This document shows positions 37,351 to 50,038 of a DNA stretch of 64,000 nt, one piece after another. The translations under genes were made by a program, and so were the position numbers. Origin of the DNA: Sphagnum magellanicum (lineage: Eukaryota; Streptophyta; Sphagnopsida; Sphagnales; Sphagnaceae); NCBI GenBank assembly GCA_021904315.1, contig CM038923.1, positions 8,500,038 through 8,564,037 on the forward strand, given 5' to 3'. The notes under the pieces are model-generated. The model worked only from the letters and a program-made list of their open reading frames with translations, made no database searches and was not told the origin of the DNA. Every line of letters begins with the position of its first letter. Position 1 is the stretch's first letter.

Positions 37351-40147
37351 AAAACAAGTCCATGATGAAGTTTTATATCACTAAGGTATTATCTAGGGAC
37401 TGGGTAATTACCTTTTAACCTTTTCATGTTTATTTTGGTTTTCCTCATGTTTATTCAATTTTTTCTTAGTGGCCTTTTCTTCATGATATTAGTTAGGGGC
37501 AAACCCATCTTTAGGTGGTACCAATAAGAATCACCTCAAGGAATAGTTAAGGAACCAAAAGTACCCAAATCATTTTCCTAAGGCCTTTTCCTTTGAATGT
37601 TTTCACAACCATAAATTATTATTTTCAATAGAAGAAAATTCAGAAATAAATGACTATAATTTTAGTTGCAAAAGACAAAATTTTAGTCATAATGGACAAA
37701 TGCGACTACGATTTTTCATCTATTGATTAGTCGTTGGACTATGCAACTACATATATGATTACAATGCAAAATATTGGGCAACATTTTTAAAATAATTAAA
37801 TTGAAATAATTTAACATATTTTTAAATCACATTTATTAAGTACATTATTTACATTTATATAGATAATGCAATGTAATAATTCATATTAAGGTTAATTTCA
37901 TCAATTTTCAACCTATGAATTGTTGACATGTGTCACTACCTAAGCTAGGCTAAAAACCTAATTTAGGTAGCTAGGTAGGCCATCTATTGTAGGTACTTAA
38001 GCGGGCCTAGGTAAGTACTTAAGTTAAGTTGCCTAATTATGTAGGGTATATATGGTCAACACACAATTGTTGACCAAAATTATGTCATTTGTGACGTTTG
38101 ATCCTTAGAACCCAAAAATAAATTTCAATTCCTTTGGCATCAAACCAAACCACATGATGTGAAAATATAGTGGAATGCATTTTATTCACCCCATATTTGA
38201 CCTTAAACATTGCACAAACATCAATTTCAATATTTCATATTTTAGATATTTGTCCAAATGGAAAATTTAAAGTTGATTCTTAAAGTATTTTCAATGACAT
38301 ATAAGATTAAATACATTTTTCTTCCAAAAACTTACATTAATTTGAATTTTGTTTTTTCTGAATTTTGTTAAATTGAATTACATTTCGATGATGAGTCATT
38401 GGAAATTATTTTCAAGCACATGATTTATAAATGAAAAATATTTTACGACTAATATTCAGTAATAAATAAATAAATAATTTATCCCCCGCATATTAATCTT
38501 TCATTTCATTAAAAAACATATTATACAAAGTGATTATAATATATCATAATTCTGATTAATTGACATATAAAATATTAAAAGTGGATAATATATCTATCAC
38601 ATTTCAAATAATAATAATAAAAAAATATCAGTTATAATATTTATGATCTATAATATTTTTCTATATTTTAAATTTTGATCTAAATCACATTTAGTAAGGT
38701 TAGATAATTAATGAATTTGACGGAATTTTAAGTTTTATATTTTTAAAATATAAATATATAAAATATATCTAAAATTATGGTAAAATTTTTATGATCAAAT
38801 AAATAATATATTTCTTGGACATTTTAGACTTGTATTTGATTAAAAAAATCATACTTGATTATGATTATAATAATTTTTAATTTTACCAATAAAATTTAAT
38901 TAACATGTATAATATATAATTAAATAATCATCATATACAATATTTATAAATAAATCACAACTCAAATATTCTTAATAAAAATATAATATTTTGTATTGTC
39001 AATGTCCATAAACAATACAAAATACTAATAAATAGTTGGACACAAGTTGATTATCAAACAAATATTGTAATTCCAAAGATGCCACATATGTTTTAGTCAT
39101 CAAAATATTGTAAATGGAAAAAATATTGGCCTTAGTAACCAAAATAATTATGACTAGTTGTAAAAACAAATAAATTTTCATCCATCCAAAGATCCATTCA
39201 CAATATTGGATGAAAGATGTGCATTTTCATTTTACTTTTCCATCCAAACATGTGATAATCACAAATTATAGTCACATTTGTGTCTTCATTCAATTATATC
39301 AACATTGTAGTCACATATATGTGATTATAATAGTCGCATATATGACTACATTTTATAATTAAAATGACATGTAGGACTAACCTAACTATAGTTGTAAAAA
39401 AATTGATTTGGACATTAATTGCATCGAGAGTCATAACCACATGGTTGGCATGGACAAGATTTCTTTTAATGTTTTCATGTTTATCAATTGCATGTTTTAA
39501 TATATGGCTTTGAAATTTAAAAAATGAAAATTGTTAAAATTAAATTGTCTTCCTAGTAGTTCAATGGCCCATTTAGGAATCACATTCCATAAACTAAATT
39601 ATACTTATTCAATTAATTTCCTATTTTTAAAAATGACTTCAAAATCACATTAGGAAAAAAAATCCCAAATCATGTTTCAAATTTGTGTTCCTAACTAAAA
39701 AGCTCAAGGAAAAGAACAATGTTACATTCCTAAAATTTTTTCTAAATGCAATCATTAGAAACATCAAAATACATAATACATTATGAAAAAATCACGATTA
39801 TGGAAACTGCATTGCCTTGCAACTATGTAGCTTATGTGCAATTATGTTGCATCCTTTCCATTAAAATATGATGATTTTTAAATTTTAAATGCCATGTCAA
39901 AAATTCATAAAGTCTTAATATAGTTACATATTAGATGTATGAAGTATGCACCTATAGTTATACATGTCATATATTATAGTTAACATTTTTTGACTTTTTT
40001 TTCAAATTGCACATTAATTGTTGGTTGTAACTACTTTGCAAGTGTAGTCGTTTGATGCAATTACCTTACAACTAAAGTATGGATTGAGGTAATACAATCT
40101 TACCATTGTGGCACATTAAGTACCACATCATTTTTAACTGATTACAA
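37351..40147. other. AT-rich gene-free stretch rich in TTGCAA/TAGTTGCA words
   Basis: No exon found. Short words such as TAGTTGCAA, GTCGCATATATG and GATTATAATAG recur here and again at 41.7-42.3 kb, suggesting very old repeats. 38400-38960 is almost pure A/T. Confidence 0.4.
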
Positions 40148-40645
40148 ACATCATTGATGACCTGTATGGGTTGTTGTGATCATTGTGAACAACTATAATG
40201 CAATTAAATTACAACTTGGAATTAAAAAATTTAGAAGTTAAAATTTGGGTAGGATATACAAAAGCAAACAACATGTGGTAGTAAGTTAGTAAATCTCTTC
40301 AACAACCTTAATGGGTTGTTGTGAACAAATGATCATTATGAACAACTATCGTGCAACTAGATTATAACTTGAAATTTGAAATTTGAAAAGTTAAAGTTTA
40401 GGTCCTGGATATACAAAAATAAACTACATGTGGCAATAAATCAATAGATTTCTTCCTTCCATCAATGACCATTACGAATCATTATGAAATTTGAAATCTA
40501 AGAAGTTGTAAAAAACTATAATGCAATTACATTATAACTTGAAATTTGAAATTTGAAATTTAAGAAGTTAAAGTTTGGGTGGGATATGCAAAAAGTTAAA
40601 AACAAACAACATGTGGCAATAAATCCACCATTGCATCAATGATGT
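40148..40645 (+). repeat. Tandem repeat, three copies of ~150-175 bp
   Basis: Three consecutive units start at about 40148, 40297 and 40458. Each contains, in order, a CATCAATGA- or CAACAACC-type start, GAACAACTAT(A/C)(A/G)TGCAA or ATAATGCAATTA, (A/T)AACTTG(A/G)AATT, AGAAGTTAAA(G/A)TTTGGG, GATAT(A/G)CAAAA and AACA(A/T)CATGTGG(C/T)A. Sub-repeats of GAAATTTGAAATTT expand units 2 and 3. Confidence 0.75.
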
Positions 40646-43600
40646 TCATGTGCTTATGGTCATTTTCAAGGAAAACAAAATGAACTATAAATGAAAAGAT
40701 CCTCATTTCTTCAAACATTTTGTTTACCTTAGTCTTGGTTTTTGATGATACAATTTGTGATATTATGTGACATTGTTTTATTTATTTGGTTTTCAATTTA
40801 AAATTAAAGATGACAGACAATGTTGCAAGTTTTATTATTCATTAGGAAACATGGAAGCTTGAAGGTAAATGTTGTTTTGTTTGATTATACATTGAAAAAA
40901 AAATAGTGCATGAATACAACATCCATGATTCTGTTTGAACAAACTTGGTTTGAAAACTATATTTGGTAAAATATATAGTTTTAGAGGAAAATAATATGTG
41001 ATTTGATAGAATTTTGCTAGATTATTGATTATTATTATTCCATTAAACATTATTTTGTTGTTTACTATGTAGTAAACCAAATTAAAACATGCAAGAAAAT
41101 GAATGATAAAACAACTTGGTGAAACAAGATATCATATGTGGTGAAATTTGACTTTCATATTTTAATTGTTTTATGTATCTTTGATCTTGTTCTGCATTCA
41201 TCATTGTGTACAGGTATATGTTGTAGATTTTTTTGTTTCAAGTAATAATTTGATGTGTTATGTTGCATTTTATGTATGTCAATGCTTGTTAGAGGAAGGC
41301 ATTTCATGAAATGGAGATACAATTTAAAAATTTTAAATGACAACATTTGATTATTGACCTTTTGTATGGGAATAGGAGGACTTTTGCTATAAGTAAATAA
41401 GTAATATTATAAATTCATAGTTAAAATGCATTTCAATAAGAATGAACATCTTTCAAAATGCTCTTGTAATGTATTTCCAACCTTGAATGTCAATGTACAT
41501 ATATAGTTTCAAGTCAATTTCATGTTGTTTATCAATATTGATAGAATGTTATTTTACATTATGTAATACAATTTAGACAATTATAATGTGTGCGAAAAAT
41601 CTATTAGACATGATGATGAAAAATGGCGACATGACATCATAACACCTACAAAGTTATTAATGAACATCATTTTAGTTTGCATAAGTTATAGTTTGCATAT
41701 AATATTACCATTACCAATTACATAATAAGTTGTAAAATAGTACCATTGTGCAATTGTTAATTGCTAAAAAGTTTCAAAATTTGTTCCAAAGTAATAAATT
41801 TAGTTGCAAAACAATATTTCATTAGTTGCATAATGATTCATTTCCTATCACTAATAATTGCAAATTGGTATATCAAAAATGTAAGAAAGTTATAATCTAG
41901 TTGTTATAAAACATGAAAATGAAGTTATGTACTAGTATTCAAATAATCATATGGTAATTTACAAATTGGTTGTAAATTAGTTGCAATGGACAATAATAGA
42001 CTTTGTTCATTGATGAATGAATGAAATGCCACATTGGATGTACATTTGTTCAAAGGCTATTTACATGGAAAACCTGTGTGGACAGCTTAGGTGCAACAAG
42101 TTGCACTTAGTTACATGAAGTTGTCATATTTCCAATAATATATAGTTGCATATATGAATACAATGTGTTCATTGCAACTAATGCAACTTGTTTGATGCAA
42201 TTCAAAGTGTAGAAATATATGGAGTTGCAAATGACCATTGTAGTTGAAAAATTCAATTGTAAAGCAAGTTGCAAAACCCCGCTTTTTTTCATAATGACAT
42301 TCTTGATATTATTGAGATTTCAAAATCTATGGAACCTGATTAATGTACTCATTAAAAAAAAATTACGAATTTTTTTATTTAACTTATGTTTCCTATGATT
42401 TTTAAAAATTTGAAGTGTCCAATAAAATGAAGGTGTGATGTTCCTAGTCGTACCACCAAGGAGGGGTTTGCCTTTAGGCTATTGGTTTTGCAATTTTACA
42501 ACATTGTTTGTAGCTATAACTTTAACATCAACAATAACTTTAGTCCAATCACTTTCATGCACTAGTTCAATAATGTTCAATATTGAACATTACTAGCATA
42601 ACCTTCAAGACCTATTGGGGCAGTAGACCAATAGAATCAAAATCATGTAAATCAACCATAGTAGGTGAAGAACCCATAAAAGTATTGTAGTTATGTCAAA
42701 ACCCACAAACTTTTGGTTGGTAGAGTTGAAAGAAAAAACACAAGTTCGAAAAAAAAATAAATGTTCAACAACAACTATAAACTAGAAACAACTCACCACT
42801 AAAGACATTACAATAATTGATGAAATTTCAAACCCTAAATTGAACCTAGCAAAAACATTGGTTTGAAATTGAAGTCAAATTAATGAATTGCTACCCATTT
42901 GGAATGTGAGAAGCAACAATAGCAAAGACAAAAGGCAAATTGATGATAGTTTTAAAGCTTTAAACCTTAATTGAACAAGCATATGAGGTTTTTAAGTTTG
43001 AAGTCAATAGGTGAAAGGTGAGAGCAATTGAAACCAAGCATAAACCTTCAAGTGATTCTAATGTGAAAAAACAACGAAGACAAAAGGTTTGAAAACCATA
43101 CAACAAACCTTCTTGAAGTTCCTTGTTACTTGCAAAATCCATAGTTAGATAGGACCTTGATGTGCCACCAATATGTTGCAAGAATGTGAGACCACAATGA
43201 TGTTGTGATCAACCTCCACATCAAATCTCACAAATCTATGATGTTCCTGTCCAACACTTATATGACAAAACCATTTCGAAGCAAACACATCCAAGGTCAC
43301 TCTCACAAGAAAGGCAAGCGACCCAATGTTGTCTGGCCATCTTGTGGCCAATGACTTGTAATTTGTAACCCTGAATGAAAGAACCACATTCAACTATATA
43401 TAAATGAAAGACCCACCTCCAATTATATAGAAATGAAAGACCTACCTCTATATATGCACATGTGTTTTGGCCACTACCCTTGTGTTTGTTTTTCTATGGG
43501 TCTAGTATGAGGGAAGGGTCTCAATTGTTTGCAATGCAAGGTATGGTGGTGATGGTGGGAACCAGATTTTTGAAAACCTAGAGTTTGAGGCGGGCTTGGC

Positions 43601-44570
43601 GTTTTCCTGCTTTTACCTCCAACTACGAGATATATATATATATATTAGTTCAAATACCTGGTGGGGGTTTAGTGCCAAACCATATACCTGCCCAACACTG
43701 CAATAAACATCTAATAAAATTATCAAGATGCAATTAAATTGTTGTTCATGGTATTTGAAGCCTTTAATTTGACCATCATTTTTCCTAATGGGTTTTCTTG
43801 CAACACTTTCTGGAGTTTTTGCATGATACCTCCAAGTGATCATTTCAATGAAACCATGCTTATAGTTTGGTGGAAATGGGCAAGTGTGTATGAGCCCAAA
43901 GTTTCCTAAAGGGGGAATATTGAGATGAAAATTCAACTAAAACCCCCACAAAAGATGAACAACCTGGAAAGCCAAAGTGGGGGAAAAGAAAAGACTGTGA
44001 ATAAGCAATTCATTTTTCCAAGAATTTGAATAAGCCGGATAAACACCACTTTCAACACCACCATGCACTTTACCCACTACATTAGCTAGATCAAAGTAAC
44101 TTTTGAAATGGGGAAGTCCAAGGCTCCAAGAGTTATATTAACTTCCACCTCATGCAATAGAACCCCTACAAAGTTAGGCTATGATCATTCATTCAATTGC
44201 ATTAGTAATAATCCTTGAAACAACAAGAGGGTACTACTGCTATTACTCTAGATGCTAGAACAACAACAAACCCGCCAATTGTTGTAGCATTTCCTTTTGG
44301 CACTCTTGTGATTTAATGAAGGCATAAAATATGCAAGGACAATGCCATGATAATTAAATTATTTTACATTGGTTGAAACATAATCGCACTTTATCTCATT
44401 TACTTTTATAAATAACTACGTGTATTCCTAAGAAACGAAATTAAAAACATAGTTAAAGTGAATTGCAGATTGAAACAAGGTGGGATGCATAGAGGAGGGA
44501 AAGTCGATCTTTGGAATAAGTGGAATATCAAATCATTTGCTTCCCCTTTTCTATATTTAAAGCTTTAAGC
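40646..44570. other. Gene-free stretch
   Basis: No exon was identified on either strand. Minus-strand ORFs at 42960-43393 and 43613-43936 have slightly higher GC but no recognisable motif. A short TATATA run is at 43631-43645. Confidence 0.4.
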
Positions 44571-44754
44571 CCAAATGCACTTAGCAGTGGGTTTTTTTAG
44601 GGGCAATTTTTAGCATTTTTTAACTTTAAAAATTTGATTTGACACATACAAAAGATTTTTTTGTCAAGAAAATGGTGCTAATTTGACAAAGCTTTTTTTT
44701 TTTTTTTTTCCCTCTTTTTTAATCATCAAATTTCTACAGAAGGTTTCAATGGGT

Positions 44755-44870
44755 AGCCAAGATATAAAATGATTCTTTAAATAAATTATTTTCATATTTG
44801 ATTCATAGCCAGATTTGGCTAAACTTCCAATTGTGGATGATCACCATTCGGTTACATCCTCCCCCCCAAA
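44755..44870 (-). repeat. Repeat family A, copy 2 (reverse, diverged)
   Basis: The reverse complement contains GATCATCCA, TTTAGCCAAAT and TGGCTATGAAT in the same order as the copy at 53880-54015, with the same spacing of the palindromic CCAAATTTGG-type centre. More diverged than the copies at 29.9 and 54.2 kb. Confidence 0.55.
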
Positions 44871-45617
44871 AACAAAAATGCCAAAAAAAATCCCCTAGTA
44901 TTTAGTCTTTGAAGTTAGTTCTAATGTACTATGTATTTTATTACGTGTGCTTTAAGATTATCGATTTCCTAACTTAAGGTCGAAGCCAGGTATAATTTTA
45001 AAGGTGTTATATATAGACACGAGTGAATCCAGAATCCTAAAGGCATTGCCCAATAAAATTAACAAATACAGCCAAGTGTGTGTGATCAATTGATACACCC
45101 AGTGTGTAACTTAGGTTATAGTCATAACTACAATGGATGGCTCATGGAACTATATAACTAACTAGAGTTAGTTGTTCATGGGAAGGTAGAACCAACAACT
45201 ACTTAAATAAATTGTTGGTATACACTATACACCTAGTATCTAGCTAGAGAGTTTAATAAATGGGGGATAACAGAAAAAAAGAGAGACAGGGTGGAGTATA
45301 TTCATTGTTGATGATGAGAAAGAAGTGTTTGAGAGAGAGAGAGAGAGACAAAGTACACAGTTGCTGGCAAACTCATGACGACTGCGCCGCCCAATTTTTT
45401 TAACTCCCACCCCCTCTTTTTTTTTTTTCCCCCTTTACCCTCAGGAGTCAGCATCCGTGCCTGCCTCCTCTCCCGTCTGCTGTCGTAGGTAGTAGTTAGT
45501 ATTACGGCCTTTTGCTTCCAATTTTCCCCCTGTTTTTGGGCCCCTCTTTTTCTCAAGCTCTCTCTCTCTCTCTCTCGTCTTTGTTTGTCTCTAGCCTTTG
45601 CGCCGTTCTGTTTTGTT

Positions 45618-45822
45618 GCTTTGCAACGTAGGTTTTTTCAGAATGGACGTAGCCTAGACTCTCTTCCTCGCTTTTGCCGCTTTGCAACTAAGGTTTTTGC
45701 AGAATGGATCGGAGCCTCCTTGCTTTTGTTCGCTTTTATAACTAAGGTTTTTCAGAATGGACGTAGCCTCCTTGCTTTTGCCGCTTTGTAACTTAGGTTT
45801 TCTTTGCAGAATGGACGTAGCC
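45618..45822 (+). repeat. Tandem repeat in the bHLH gene 5' region, four copies
   Basis: Four units of about 51-61 bp start at about 45618, 45679, 45731 and 45782. Each has CTTT(G/A)(C/T)AAC(T/G)(A/T)AGG, then a T-rich tract ending in CAG, AATGGA(C/T) and a GTAGCC-type end. The T-tract plus CAG resembles a 3' splice site repeated four times. CT microsatellites flank it (45331-45348 as GA on the plus strand; 45557-45574). The array lies about 680-880 bp before the bHLH start codon, in a segment that could be 5' leader or promoter. Confidence 0.75.
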
Positions 45823-46500
45823 CCCACTTTCACGGTCCTAGTTGCACATGATCGCATTCATCGCTTCGCTTTGCTCTTGTCAGCTGGATCATATATATGT
45901 ATCTCGCACAACTCACTGCTTGCGATCTTACCCACCAGAATGTACTTTTTATGTCTATATTAGATTGTCTGTTTGGAGATTTTTTTTTTTTTTTTTTTTG
46001 GGGGGGGGTTATAACATATTGGCGGTGTTGGTGGTGGTGGTGGTGGTTGATCGGCGTGCGTCGTCCCACCAGTCTCGAGTGATCTTTAGCTGCCTGATGA
46101 TGTATGAATCGAGAAGAGTGTGACGAATTCATGAATGCACAAATTAGCTGCTGCTGCTGCAGCACCTGGGTCGTTCCTGCACAGCAGTAGCAACTCGACA
46201 GGATCTCAGATTTGTGTCTGTCGCAGATGTAACAATGTTTTGATGACCAGCTGCCGATCAAAGGTAATGTTTGGAACCCATTCTCTCCTTCCGAGACCGT
46301 TTTTGCATTCTCTGAAAATCATCTTGGCAGGCAACAACAGTCTAGTATCTGCAGCTTTATCTAGATCTCGTGCTCTGTAGTTCTACTTGAAGAACTTTGG
46401 ATAGTCTGAACTATGGAACACTTTGAAGCGAGCTCACTTGGAGCAATCCTGTTGCAACTAGTAATTGTGATATGTGTGGTCACAGATCTAGTTTGACTTG

Positions 46501-49500
46501 ATGGATCGAGTGCGGTTATCTCCTTCCGAAGCAGCACTGCAGGCACAATGTCAACAAGCCTCCTCCTCATCAGCAACTGCCTTCCTGACTGCAGGCGATC
46601 CAGACCTGTACTACGAGCTTCTGCAAGGACGATTTGGCACTAGTAGTAGTGGCGCAATTGCGAACACTGTAATAACAAGCGGCGTCAATTCCCAGCAGCA
46701 GCAGCAGCAGCAGCTGAGCCCATATCCTCCAACTCTAGTACTCCCGTCGTCCCTAGTACAAGGACCCACTTCCATGTTGAAAATGGAACCCGAGATGATG
46801 ATAACGTCGTCCTCCTCCGCGGATCCCGCCTTCTTGTCCAACAACTCCTACAACTGTAACTGGATAGTACCCCCCACTCCAGGATATTACGCTGATCTTA
46901 GTACTCCTCTAGGAGCTTCTTCTGGTCATAGTCTCTATTCAAGCCATAATCATTTCTCGCAAGGAACTTCTTCGTCGCTGCTGGATTCTCATCATTTCGG
47001 ATATAATTCCAAAGTTGGTATACCCGCCGCCGCCGCCGCTACTGCGTGTCAATCCCCGGGACAAATTCAAGCACTTCGTGACTTCATGGCGGGCCATGGA
47101 ACAACAACCATCTCCAGCTCCCATGAGTTGCCCATCATAAATCCATCACCACATTGCTCGAGAGCAAGTAAGTTTCTTTATTGGCTCTGCCCTTCAAGGT
47201 AGAGAGACATTGGGATGCACCCAAAAGCTGGCCAAGAGTTTGGTATCCCAACAGACATTCTAGGGTCATGTGGAGTCCACTAGAGAAACGTTTCAGGCAT
47301 CACTGAACAATCCACCTGGGCTTCACCATGCTAACCACCATGTGTAACTTCCAATTTAGTCTGTTGAAAAATAAACATCTTTATGGATGTCACTTAAAAG
47401 GATGCCATTATGTGATCAGCTCCTTGTGATCAGCCTTCTTGGGAGGGGTACTCTTTGTATATTTTATGAAACACATGACAAGGGTATTATTTTACAAGGA
47501 TATTTGTTTTGTGTATGTTATGAAAGAATATAATATGAGGGAAAAGTTTTTTAAAAATTAAGAATGTTTTGAACATATTCTAAATATATATTGTCATAAG
47601 CCAATTCTTGGCAACTTATCTGTATTAATTGAAGTGAATTATAAAATTTATTTATTTTTCATTAGGTTACTACACCTTATAAATTTTTTTCCCCTCATCA
47701 TTTGGAAAAAACTGGAAGTAAACCAGCTTCCCTAGCTATTTGCAAAATCATTGCAAAGTTCGTTCTCATTGTCGATACTAGTAACAAAATGTGGGTGGGT
47801 GTATGGGTGTCGTCACAGGCTCGATGGGTACTTTCTATCAACAACATGATGATGAAATCGGAGCAGATACTATGGTGGTGGTCGCCGCCACAGCAGCAGC
47901 AGCAGCAGCAGCTGAGGGGGACTATGCAGCACAACAGTTATTGTCGGAGCGTCAGTCTTCTAAGCAAGAGTTGATGGCATATCGGAGCTTATGCTCGGAG
48001 ATTTACGCGACAGAAAGGAGCCCACATCGGAGTCAATTTCAAAGAGAGAATCACATTCTGGCTGAGCGTCAACGACGTGAGGAAATGAACGAAAAATTCT
48101 CTGCCTTACGAGCCATGATTCCCAAAGCAACCAAGGTAAGGTGGTGGGTGGGTATAGCCTGTACTTTCTCTCCTCACAAACCCACTCCTGGAATGGCACT
48201 GCCGAAGCGACAAAGCCCCAAGAAGCCCAACAAAGTGTAGGGTAATGCCATAGACCTGGGCAGGGCTTTCACCTGCACCCCAGTGGGTTTGAACCTAGAA
48301 CCTTTTTTGACGTCCCAGGGTCCCAGTCCACTAAGCCATCACCCCTGGGGTGAGTGTGAAGGGTTTTATGTCTCTCAGAGTATTATACCTATTTTAGGGT
48401 TTGTGACGATCTCAGTCCAATTTCCTGCTAGCTACAACAAAACTTGTTGTCTTCTTTTCATTGCATCTTCACTGAATTTTCTTTTTACTTGAAGGAAATT
48501 GTTTGATGAGAGCTGAGTTCCTCAATGTGCTTGCTGCTCTTTGACTTGGATGTCAGAACAGTTTGCTATTTGACTTAGGGGGATAATTCTTTCTTTCTTT
48601 CTTTCCTTCACCAAATGGTTTGAAGAGCAAATGGTTTTTGTAATTTTATGTATGTATTTTCCTCCTTCCTTTTTCCACATGGATTTTTCCACTTGCATTT
48701 TCCACATACATGGTTTGGAGCATGGAATCCAAGCAACAGAAACCTATCAAGTATTCATTCCAGGTCCATGTATGTCTCTCTCATAATCTTTCTTGTCGGT
48801 CAATGCAACACTTCAGCAACTTAGATCAAGCTACTGTTTTGCATCTTACAGGTAATGAGTTTTTTTAATGTAAAATCTAATAAATGAGCATCATTATCAG
48901 CTATTAATATAACCACATTGGTGTTGGTGGTGATCATGGTTGTGTTTTTGGTCTCAGAAAGACAAAGCCTCTATCGTAGGAGACACGATCAATTATGTTC
49001 TAGAGCTTGAGAAGAGGCTAAAACACCTCCAAGGTTGCAAAGATATTGAAGGGGGTGGTGGTGGTGGTGACCCCAGCAGCGGCTTCTTCAAATCCACAAA
49101 GAGAAAAGTAGCCCCTTCAACAGCAGCGCCATATAGCAGCAACATCTTTGAGGACACATCTGGTCAACCACCCATTCATGCTCAGAGTGATGTCGGTGCT
49201 TCTCCTGAAAAGCAACCTGTCTGCAATGACAGGTTATTGCAACAATTGCATGTTGAGAAATCAAGACCCAGAGACATTTCAGTCGTAAGTACACCATCAG
49301 ACCAACTCACTGGGGAGTCTAAATCGGTAGGTGTACTGAAAAACTCATACCCTCTGATGATGCAATGCAGAGAAAGATGAACAACCATCTCCATTACAGA
49401 TAATGTGGAAGTTGCTCTTTCAAAACAATGTAGGAGTTTTGCCAACAAGTTTGATTGCACTGGTAGTAAAAAGTCTTACCCCATTGGGTGTCTCTTCTGT

Positions 49501-50038
49501 CACACTGCACCAAACACCTCGCAGTTCCTACAAGCAGGTGATTATTCTATTTGGAGTTGTAATGCAAGCTGTAATACCTGATCATGAACACTACTACTGT
49601 CAATGTCCAGGAGGAGAAGAAGGGTGCAGAAGTAGATGTGCAGAAGCTTGGAAATCAAGCTGTTATCAAATTGGTCTGCTCAAGGACACCTGGTCAAGTG
49701 CTGCGTGTTCTTCATGCACTTGATGAATGCAAGGTCGACTTGTTACAATCCAATGTCACAACTGTCGGTGACATTTCTGTACATTTTGTCACTGTACAGG
49801 TAATCTGCAGAGAACTGCCACTCTCTTTCTCTCATGGTGCAAAATTTAACTTGTGTGATTTGCTTACCAGAAACAAGGAAGAATCCAGTGTCTTTTCTTC
49901 ATTATGTCCTGGGATTGGACAATAACAACTTGTGCTAATAGTTTGCTAATTTCGTTTTCTTGGCAGTTGGAAGCTGGAGTGAGTGTAACAACTGAGGAGC
50001 TCATTTCTGCTTTACTTCTTGCCGCCTGCCCTAATTAA
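46501..50038 (+). CDS. bHLH transcription factor with C-terminal ACT-like domain
   Basis: Predicted nuclear DNA-binding regulator of 523 aa. Exons are 46501-47167, 47819-48135, 48958-49284, 49611-49799 and 49967-50038. Borders are GT-AG and phases match. The N-terminus (1-222) is Ser/Gln-rich with a short poly-Gln run and poly-Ala, like a disordered activation region. The bHLH domain (about 300-353) is split by intron 2. Its basic region HILAERQRR has the H301-E305-R309 triad for E-box/G-box contact, and helix 2 reads KDKASIVGDTINYVLELEKR. Residues about 445-518 form an ACT-like fold (VDVQKLGNQAVIKLV, GQVLRVLHALDECKVDLLQ), typical of dimerisation in plant bHLHs. The bHLH resembles subgroup III proteins, while the C-terminus recalls the stomatal Ia type; subfamily is unresolved. 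Exon 3's 3' end is the least certain: its frame stays open to a TGA at 49378. A small 5' leader intron (46264-46330) is likely. Intron 1 holds a dispersed repeat and intron 2 a SINE. Confidence 0.88.
47202..47415 (+). repeat. Repeat family B, copy 1, in bHLH intron 1
   Basis: This segment matches the reverse complement of 61396-61604 along its whole length. Shared words include GAGACATTGGGATGCACC, GTTTGGTATCCC, GGGCTTCACCATGCTAAC, TTCCAATTTAGT and TTATGGATGTCA, in order. It is about 210 bp. The family type is unknown; no A/B box or terminal inverted repeat was seen. Confidence 0.75.
48160..48355 (-). mobile_element. tRNA-derived SINE-like element in bHLH intron 2
   Basis: On the minus strand, an A-box-like TGGCTTAGTGGA (48327-48338) is followed about 32 bp later by a B-box GGTTCAAACCC (48285-48295). 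These are the two internal RNA polymerase III promoter elements of a tRNA-type head at normal spacing. A non-tRNA body of about 120 bp follows toward 48160. The segment cannot fold as a tRNA, so a SINE is the best reading. Ends and target duplications were not resolved, and no second copy was seen in the window. Confidence 0.6.

Noticed and set aside
43145-43936. Minus-strand ORFs with slightly elevated GC as candidate exons
   Set aside because: No recognisable domain, no consistent splice signals joining them, and frames shift between them.
47791-48240. 149-codon single-exon reading of bHLH exon 2 running past 48135
   Set aside because: The helix-loop-helix continues only if GTAAGG at 48136 is used as donor and joined to 48958; the extension translates the SINE.
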